Part shown: one piece after another, positions 58,101 to 64,000 of the stretch
Layout: each line of letters begins with the position of its first letter
Position numbering within the stretch: position 1 is the stretch's first letter
Assembly (NCBI GenBank): GCA_036852015.1
Contig: JAANDG010000622.1
Span: 1 to 64,000, forward strand
Reading direction: 5' to 3'
Origin: Pelodera strongyloides
Lineage: Eukaryota; Nematoda; Chromadorea; Rhabditida; Rhabditidae
DNA: 64,000 nucleotides
Notes under the pieces: model-generated
The model's input: only the letters and a program-made list of their open reading frames with translations
Databases searched by the model: none
Told to the model about the DNA's origin: nothing
Translations under genes and position numbers: made by a program

Positions 58101-59552
58101 TTATACATGCTCATTTCAAAGAACCCTCCCACAGGATAACAAATCAGAAACCTTCAATTAGGACCAATTATATAGGAAGACGGATTCTTACTTTAATTTC
58201 CTCCAGACGCACTTGCTCAGCCCGGTTAATTATATCACGCCAAAACTCAAAATCCCTTCTGGGCACCGTCCTACCCATGGCGTAAACCTGGAAAAAGAAA
58301 AGGAATGTTGTATTCGAGTGATATTGATATAAGATATAACACATTCTAAATGATTAACACAACACCTACGTTAGTCCGGGTCTCCTTAGGTGTTTCTTCC
58401 GTATTTCCACGGAGCGTTCAAAACTACTTGCACACATGTTGTTTAGATATCATAGACTCAGCTCACATTTTTGAAATGTCTATCTTTCACTGCATGGGCA
58501 GCTAGGCTTTTAATCGTTGCTTGAGTCCCGAAATTTCTATCACAGTATCGACAGGAGAGCTGAACAAATTATAAATAAATGGGTGTTATACGCTAATATC
58601 CTATTGTAGATGGTAAATACAGCGTTCAAAGCGATGGCTTGCTATGCAGAGGTGACCGGACCTTGTCATCGATACTGATGAGACCCAGCCCGTGTAAAAT
58701 GCTTGTATACGATAGGGTCGAAACGGGGTATCATGTATTACAAAACACAACCATTTTCATTCTTTATCTATAGCAATGTTGATTTTCTCTACACATTTTG
58801 GTAATTATTCCTAAGAGGCCCAATAACGGTCTAGATATTTCGCGTGGCTTTGCTCGCAAAGTTGTCACTAACCAGATTACAGATAGATTCGTGTGTAAAG
58901 CTGTGATAACAGAATACAAACATGATACTGAATCGTTTTTGGTAATTATTCCTAGTCCTAGGAGGCCCAATAACGGTCTAGATATTTCGCGTGGCTTTGC
59001 TTGCAAAGTTGTCACTGACCAGATTACAGATCGGATTCGTGTGTAAAGCTGTGATAACAGAATACAAACATGATACTGAATCGTGTTTTATATATTTTTT
59101 TTCGAACTTACATTTTCGTAAGTACTTCTTTCAAATGGTGTTTGAAAATGGCCATCCCGAAGTCTTCCGAGTGTTAGAATCTTTCTTAACTCACGCAGCT
59201 CTAGCTCTATCGCTGAAATAACCATATATTGATTTCTCATACCTATAGTCAGTTTTTAGTAACAACCCATGAACAATGTATATTTAAAGTAGATGACAGC
59301 TTATTAGGGTTAAAGTAGAGAGTAGAGCCATAACAGCAAACACTTAGCTATCCCCAAAACACTAAAGATTTATAAACAACTTTGGTTATGAAGGCTTAAC
59401 TTTCCTTTGTCCATGGGGAGAGCTGTTATATTACACTTGACACTAATGAAGATAGGCCACGTGACACTTCAAAACAGTTCAAAACGTGCCGCGGCTGATT
59501 GATGGAACTCCACATAATTGACATAATGCCAAATATATATATTATATATATA

Positions 59553-59606
<54 letters not shown>

Positions 59607-59685
59607 AGGACTTACCAGACACAGTTTCACCCTGGCCACATACTCCGGCCATTTCTCGGTATAGCGGTAGATCAATAGATAGTGA
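55121..59685 (-). CDS. GYF-domain protein with two C2H2 zinc fingers (10 exons resolved, 5' end open)
   Basis: Exons in transcript order: 59685-59616, 58559-58467, 58287-58192, 57081-56954, 56823-56720, 56578-56499, 56248-56173, 56043-55943, 55617-55531 and 55214-55121; phases join throughout. First comes an alpha-helical stretch (YTEKWPEYVARVKL), then finger 1 (CRYCDRNFG..HAVKDRH). Next are FEFWRDIINRAEQ and a GYF domain: KEFFYKDNRGDMRG, then GPISEEQMQEWYRKGYF and KLAPFSDLLAENG. After a hydrophobic exon (VLTYRPWYLIPMLHPI) and a helix (EKLVDEMEKLREKF) comes finger 2 (CELCSTAVFEYSSEFVAHIFSRQHH), then DIDYWNYILDQA. GYF domains bind proline-rich peptides in splicing, translational repression and RNA-decay complexes; the long-spaced fingers resemble the RNA-binding C2H2 type. 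A role in RNA regulation is inferred. Further 5' exons are expected (one candidate near 59820-59870). The 3' end may continue into 52250-50423. GYF with paired fingers is an unusual combination. Confidence 0.8.
55723..55885. repeat. AATCGGGGCGAA minisatellite in a GYF-gene intron
   Basis: About six units of 12-30 bases contain ATCGGGGCGAAATCGGGGTTT. One inverted unit at 55723-55742 makes a short foldback with the rest. It lies in the intron between 55617 and 55943. Confidence 0.8.
57137..57613. mobile_element. Foldback MITE, GGGACAGGCCCATC type, with internal insertion
   Basis: The ends TTAATGGGACAGGCCCATC and GATGGGCCTGTCCCTTTAA are typical, but the centre (about 57290-57460) is unlike other copies and replaces the usual TGCAAATTT part. 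It lies in a GYF-gene intron. Confidence 0.8.
57610..58004. mobile_element. Foldback element (GAGATAGGATAGGTTCACCTC), TTAA flanks, adjoining the previous one
   Basis: The left end TTAAAGAGATAGGATAGGTTC shares its TTAA with the preceding MITE. The right end reads GAGGTGAACCTACCACGTTAA. Inner arms (AAAGCTAAGC..CCTCG with AAAACAACTGGCGTACC) are inverted. Confidence 0.75.
58797..59083. repeat. Direct tandem duplication, period 147 bases
   Basis: The block TAATTATTCCTA..GGTCTAGATATTTCGCGTGG..CATGATACTGAATCG occurs twice, with one 6-base insertion (CTAGTC) in the second copy. Because 147 is a multiple of three, long frames are open on both strands. These are not called genes. It lies in a GYF-gene intron. 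Confidence 0.85.
59536..59602. repeat. (TA)n microsatellite
   Basis: About 33 TA units with two interruptions lie just downstream of the donor of the 59685-59616 exon. Confidence 0.95.
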
Positions 59686-60017
59686 CTATAATAAACATTT
59701 TATAGACCCGGCAATAATATAGTGGCATTAATAAAATAAAGAAGAAAAGTGTAATGAACAACTCTACATTATGTGATGCTCTATGTAAGAATATAAATAA
59801 ATAAACAAATACGCACTGCAGGTACCGGCAGGAGAGGTAACTCAGACAGTACTGAAGCTTGCGGTCGTTGAGTTACGGTCTGAAAAATTGGAGCATGCGA
59901 AATTTTCAATCTACACTACGAGTGCAAAAAAACTGTGCAGATATTTTTGGTACACCATGCCTAATAAGTGTTGGATGAACTATTTGAGTAAAAACCAGTA
60001 GATCACTTGCGCAAAAA

Positions 60018-60276
60018 GTGTCAATCACCAACGTACCTTACGTCTTGCCTTACAATGTAAGACGGTTAGTGGCGCGCACAAATCCCTTTCTTGGTCCTCT
60101 TACCAGGACGATTTGGCTATTAGCCTTAGGCACTTCGTATGTTACAATGTACTGAAACACTTTCGCAAAAAGCATCAGCCACCCTCGTACCTTACGTCTT
60201 ACCTTACAATGTAAGACGGTTAGTGGCGCGCCCAATCCCTTTCTTGGTCCTCTTACCAGGACGATTTGGCTATTAG
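60018..60276. repeat. Direct tandem duplication, period about 153 bases
   Basis: The block GTACCTTACGTCTTRCCTTACAATGTAAGACGG..CAGGACGATTTGGCTATTAG occurs twice. The inner part TTACAATGTAA is itself palindromic, and the second copy lacks one base. Confidence 0.85.
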
Positions 60277-60939
60277 GCAGACTGAAACTACCTCGTTGTG
60301 GGTTTCCGCCGGAATTACAGTAGTTGTTTGGTCGTCCATAGTTTTCTGCCTCCTCTTTATTGTAAAGTTATCCCTCGTTACTCGCAAGCAGTGCAAAGTA
60401 AGTAATCACGACGTTGGCTTAGTGCTTAGGGCTCTTGGTGTTGTTTCCTTCGTGTGTCCCACGTGTTCGTTTTGAAACACATATACTAAACATAAATAAA
60501 AATAAAAAAAAATCCAAAAGTAAAATTTGACGCTTCGGTGACAGTAAGTTGCGCATAAGAACTTCAGTGGAGCCGAATCTCCGTAGATAGAAGAAAATGA
60601 AAGGTTAGGGTTCACACACGCGTGGATGTATACCCATGGTGGTTACGAGTTCGATTTCATTTTTAAGTTTTGATAAGCGACCAAATAAATAAAAAATGTT
60701 GATAAGTGCTAGATTAGGCATAATTCATAATCGCTTTATGTGGTTAGATTAGAAATGTCCAATAAAGATGGTAGTTGGCGGAGTAATAATATCAGATGTA
60801 AGATTTAAGATGTTGGCTCGTGCCTTGTGGTCAACCAAGGTTGTTTTGCAGTGTTTGTTTGCTATGTATGTCTGCTTAGTCTACGCTCTAGCCTCACTGC
60901 CCAATGACTCGCTTCTTTTCTGTGTGTTGGTGGGGCACT
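60277..60939. other. Stretch without a supported gene
   Basis: Short frames at 60266-60475 and 60768-61007 on the plus strand have hydrophobic segments, but no acceptors, donors or partners in phase. The second ends in transposon sequence. No gene is called. The 5' exons of the GYF gene may lie here. Confidence 0.4.
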
Positions 60940-61560
60940 TTGCCATTGCACAGAATGTCCGGAATCTCAGAAATATTACGGCGAAAACAGCATCTCTTTG
61001 CATCTAGAACTCGCAGATATATTCTATGCTAAACAGTTCGGTCAGGCACCGTTGTCTGACACAATTTTTGCTCTTTTATGGCATTACAGTATGGGAAAGC
61101 TTTATTATAATGGTAGTAATGTTCTTCATCCGTTTAACAATTATTATGTAGAGAAAGAGTGCTAATAGACGGATATAAACTATAAAAAGGTAATTTAACC
61201 TTTCTGACTACGGTGCCTCGCCGAACTGTTTAGCATAGTATAGAACGTCCCTTATGATTGAACAGAATGCTACGAATTTCCTGTGATTTACTTCGAATTT
61301 GCTTGCTGAGACATTTTACTACTGCTTTATTATGTTTTATTTATTATGTGTATTTTATAACACAAACTGCACGTTACATTGCTTTCTTTGATTGTCTTTG
61401 TGCGTAATAAATTATTATTAATTATTATATATCTCTGCGAGTTCACGATGCAAATAGATGCGGTTTTCACAGAAATACTCCTGAGATTCCGGACATTCTG
61501 TGCAAGTAAATTGAGGGAAACTTTTTTCTCGTGGGCCTCTCCCTTTAAAACACTCTTCGC
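60940..61560. mobile_element. Inverted-repeat element (GGGAGAGGCCC type), third copy, with an internal insertion
   Basis: The left arm from CAGAATGTCCGGAATCTC and right arm to CTCGTGGGCCTCTCCCTTTAA match the copies at 1-343 and 24215-24676. About 190 bases at 61236-61425 have no counterpart in the others. Confidence 0.8.
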
Positions 61561-62864
61561 CAATGGCATTTTCTACGATTAAGTGCTTCATTTCCAAGAA
61601 ATCCAACAATTGTGTCTTCCTAGTTTTCGAACTTGCAGGCTTTATAAGTAATAAACTTAAAACATAAAACACTCTTCACGGAAAAAACGGTTTGCCCAAT
61701 TTTCTGTGTGTGCTTAATGGCTGGAGTAAACAAATTTCACCTATTATGGGAAAAACTTTGGTTGACTGCCCGACTGTACTGCTTGGTACCATAAGACGGT
61801 CTCTGTTTTTGGTTTCAATATGCTTGGCAAAACTAAGATGCTTGGCAAAACTAACTCTTCTTGTACTCTGCATACCTAGCTCAGTTTTTCGCGCATGCGT
61901 GGTCAGAAATAATGCTGAAGGGAGGTATTATTTACATACCATCCGTTAGATCGGGATCTGAGATGCGTGTGGCTGTTGATACCCACCGGGGACTGCACGA
62001 GTAATGCTTTTCCTGGACCATTCTTAGCCGACGGTGTGTTAGGAAGTGATCGGGGCATGCAGAGTACTAGAAGGCGGTCTTGGGTTTTGCCTTGTGTATT
62101 GAAACCAAAAGCAGAGCCCGTCTGATGGTATCAAGCGTTTTAGAAAGAGAAGTAGGAAGAGAGAGGGAGGGAAGGCGAGAGACCGCGCAGAGTCAGAGAA
62201 ACATGACATCTAGAGAGAGAGATGCTGAAAGTTATTTAGTGAATTACTTACAAATGAACGACAGCATCAGTGGGATTTAAGATGAGAGAGAGAGAGCGAA
62301 ACAAAGAGGGAAAGAGGCAGAGAAGGCTTGCCTGCTTCACAGAACGTTTCAAGTTTGAAGCGAACAACCCTAATCGACGTTGTCACTCATTGTCAGAGCA
62401 CTCTGGCACGTTGATTTAAGAAACATATTCGAGACAGTGGCTTTCCCATGTATAAATATAAATTTTTTGTGACCCTGCAAGGCGGGGCTTGATTATTCCG
62501 AAACCACGCGTCATAAATTTTTAAAACTTGAGAGTGTTCGCTATGTCAAGGGGCGTCTCGTGATGTCCGTTGGGTTTTCGGGAAGTACATAGCGGTGTGC
62601 AATATAAAAGGCGGAAAACGATGTTTACGTGAAAATGGCACTTTGCAGTCGAATTTAGTTGTTGCCATGTGATGCTTTTTGTAATAGATGTTGTCTCACC
62701 AATAAACTACACAACACAATTTTATTCATGGTCTATTTAGAAAACGGGCATGGCAATAACGAAGGTTAAAATTGCATAATTTGGGAGCGCCACGTTTAAC
62801 CTGCAATAGAATTAATCTCGCTAGTTATCCGTAGACGCAGTTAGTCGAAAATTGTAATTATATT
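61561..62864. other. Intergenic stretch with interrupted GA repeats
   Basis: GAGA-rich stretches lie at 62140-62180 and 62283-62325, with other short purine runs between. No domain or phased exon pair was seen. The 66-codon Arg/Glu frame at 62080-62280 is due to the repeats. Confidence 0.5.
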
Positions 62865-63657
62865 TTAAGTTCTGTTGCACTCTTGAATAATCTTCCTGTA
62901 GAAATCGACATCTCCTTGTGTAATAGCTCCATTCTTCGTGTAAAGCTGAAAATAAACCGAGGTTCTGGATGGTGCGTGACGGGACAGGGTGCGCCTATCG
63001 TCCGCTTCTCGCGAGCTAATAGCTAGTCGGTCAGTAACCACATAAAATATTGTTGCTAGAAGGCGAAAACCGACGCGCGAACTTTTTTCGTCATTGCCAG
63101 GACCGTCACTAAAAAGTATTCAACTGGAATGGGAACAAATATACCTTTGCGATATGTTTCTTTCCCAGTACGTGGTCCATAAAGAGCTGACCAAGTTGCA
63201 ATGCTACCTCACAAATTGGACAACCGACAAAATCCTGCAAAATGCTTTGGGCCGTGATCTTATAATTTGCTGTAAAAAAACTTACTGATTGTGAGCCAAA
63301 AACATTAATTTTCTTTCTAACTTGGCGATCTTTCTCTATTGAATAGGGCCCGCTAATTTGTTTCTCCCTACTTTAAAGCGAAATGCTATCCCCTTTGAAA
63401 AATTTGAGTATGATAAGCAAATCCTATGTATCCTATCTATGCTAATTTTGTACGATCGTCCACGGCAATCGTACAAAATTAGCATAGGATACGTAGGATT
63501 TGCTTATCATATGCAAATTTTCCAGAGAGGCTAGCATTTCGCTTTAAAAATGCTAACAAGCGTTTTACAGCCCAACACAATTGTTTAACCAAAAGTCGAA
63601 AAGGATACATACGCTAGTGAGAGTCCTTGGGAGAAGTGCCTTTGTTGCCTCGACCAT
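62865..63657 (-). CDS. CPIC-motif protein, copy 2 (3 exons, 5' end uncertain)
   Basis: Exons in transcript order: up to 63613 (from an internal ATG at 63657), 63234-63145 and 62945-62865, all phase 0. Exon 2 reads DFVGCPICEVALQLG and continues QLFMDHVLGKKHIAK; exon 3 reads LYTKNGAITQGDVDFYRK and ends ECNRT. The frame of exon 1 extends upstream through a hydrophobic stretch (ILRRFLICLSLE) to a TTTATAG acceptor-like site near 63735, so an upstream exon with the true start may lie near or beyond the window end. A CxxC pair followed by a helix and a last cysteine might suggest a small disulfide-bonded secreted protein, but no family was recognised. It is the better-preserved relative of 48575-49537. 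Confidence 0.55.
63373..63547. mobile_element. 175-bp hairpin MITE (AGCGAAATGC), copy D
   Basis: This is the same near-palindrome as at 14311, 15353 and 22582, in intron 1 of the CPIC gene. A 4-base local duplication (TATC) makes it slightly longer. Both TTAA flanks are intact. Confidence 0.95.
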
Positions 63658-63740
63658 CTGCTCCAACGACAAACAAATCAAGAATCGTCGTAAAATTGTA
63701 CGTGCAGAAATCGCCGCTTCCCCTATAAATACAACGCAAG

Positions 63741-64000
63741 TTGTGAAATGTCACAGAGCCTCTCTATAGGGACAAAGTAAGTGTAACTAAGAACGACGGT
63801 TTGCAGTTGCGACGTTTCGTATTCATAAAATTCCATATGAAAGAAAGGTTACTCTACACAAGGGAAGAGTCAGCGATCATGAAGGCCTTAGTAAATAAAT
63901 ATAGCTTTACAGTTTAATTCTAATAAAGACTGAGCTGAACTTGTATGCATAAGACATCTCTCAAACGTTTTCTTACAAATCTTACTTGTAAGTCCGGGCC
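63741..64000. other. Window end, nothing supported
   Basis: No phased exon was identified here. It may contain the first exon or promoter of the minus-strand CPIC gene. Confidence 0.35.

Noticed and set aside
58764..59046. Duplicated in-frame peptide on both strands (PNNGLDISRGF and inverse)
   Set aside because: It reflects a recent 147-base DNA duplication, which keeps any frame open. There is no coding evidence.
62865..63657. Saposin-like domain assignment for the CPIC proteins
   Set aside because: Only the CxxC start and one late cysteine are visible; the six-cysteine saposin pattern is missing, so the family is left open.
1..64000. CRISPR arrays, bacterial operons, viral genes or toxin genes
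   Set aside because: None was seen. Repeats are either microsatellites, tandem duplications or inverted transposon copies, and genes are intron-rich and eukaryotic.

Overview
The window looks like a nematode nuclear genome, probably a free-living or parasitic rhabditid. The evidence is an AT-rich sequence with short exons, TTTTCAG-type 3' splice sites, several start codons lying 0-12 bases after a splice acceptor (as with spliced-leader trans-splicing), and a cuticle collagen with the nematode-specific N-terminal domain. The species cannot be named from the sequence. There are no prokaryotic genes, rRNA genes or CRISPR arrays. All gene models below were spliced by hand and checked for reading phase across every intron unless stated.

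Layout. 1-3.4 kb: transposon remnants. 3.4-16.0 kb: two convergent, inverted copies of a 14-exon MFSD8/CLN7-like transporter gene (plus strand 3416-9088; minus strand 16039-11294). Twelve of the 14 coding exons are identical in length. 18.6-21.7 kb: a cuticle collagen. 25.4-28.2 kb: an unrecognised signal-peptide, single-pass membrane protein. 30.0-33.3 kb (minus): a MADF-domain protein with an LF-motif repeat tail. It is divided by a GC-rich divergent promoter region from a same-side series on the plus strand: TIM22 (34.8-37.6 kb), a two-PDZ protein (39.1-42.9 kb) and a Gln/Pro-rich protein (44.6-46.1 kb). 46.4-47.9 kb (minus): a small secreted, extremely basic coiled-coil protein. 48.6-49.5 kb and 62.9-63.7 kb (minus): two related genes encoding a CPIC motif, the first apparently broken. 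50.4-59.7 kb (minus): a GYF-domain gene with two C2H2 zinc fingers, followed by a Lys-rich exon set that may be its 3' end.

The most striking non-genic signal is the density of foldback elements flanked by TTAA (at least eight terminal-repeat types, about 18 copies). Four of the types share the terminal pattern TTAA-AGGGnnAGGYCCA, and two others begin TTAA-AGCGAAAT. Several insertions lie within about 10 bp of splice sites, and in one MFSD8-like gene an insertion abuts the 3' splice site. A second recurrent signal is an ATTTGCAT/TGATAAG motif pair inside the 171-175 bp hairpins. In the first MFSD8-like gene one intron has lost its AG acceptor but is a multiple of three and open in frame, so it may be read as coding sequence.

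The genes do not form one pathway. They cover lysosomal or membrane transport, mitochondrial import, cuticle structure, transcription and post-transcriptional control. The plus-strand order TIM22-PDZ-Gln/Pro could be loosely co-regulated, but the spacings (about 1.5 kb and 1.8 kb) are long for a nematode operon.
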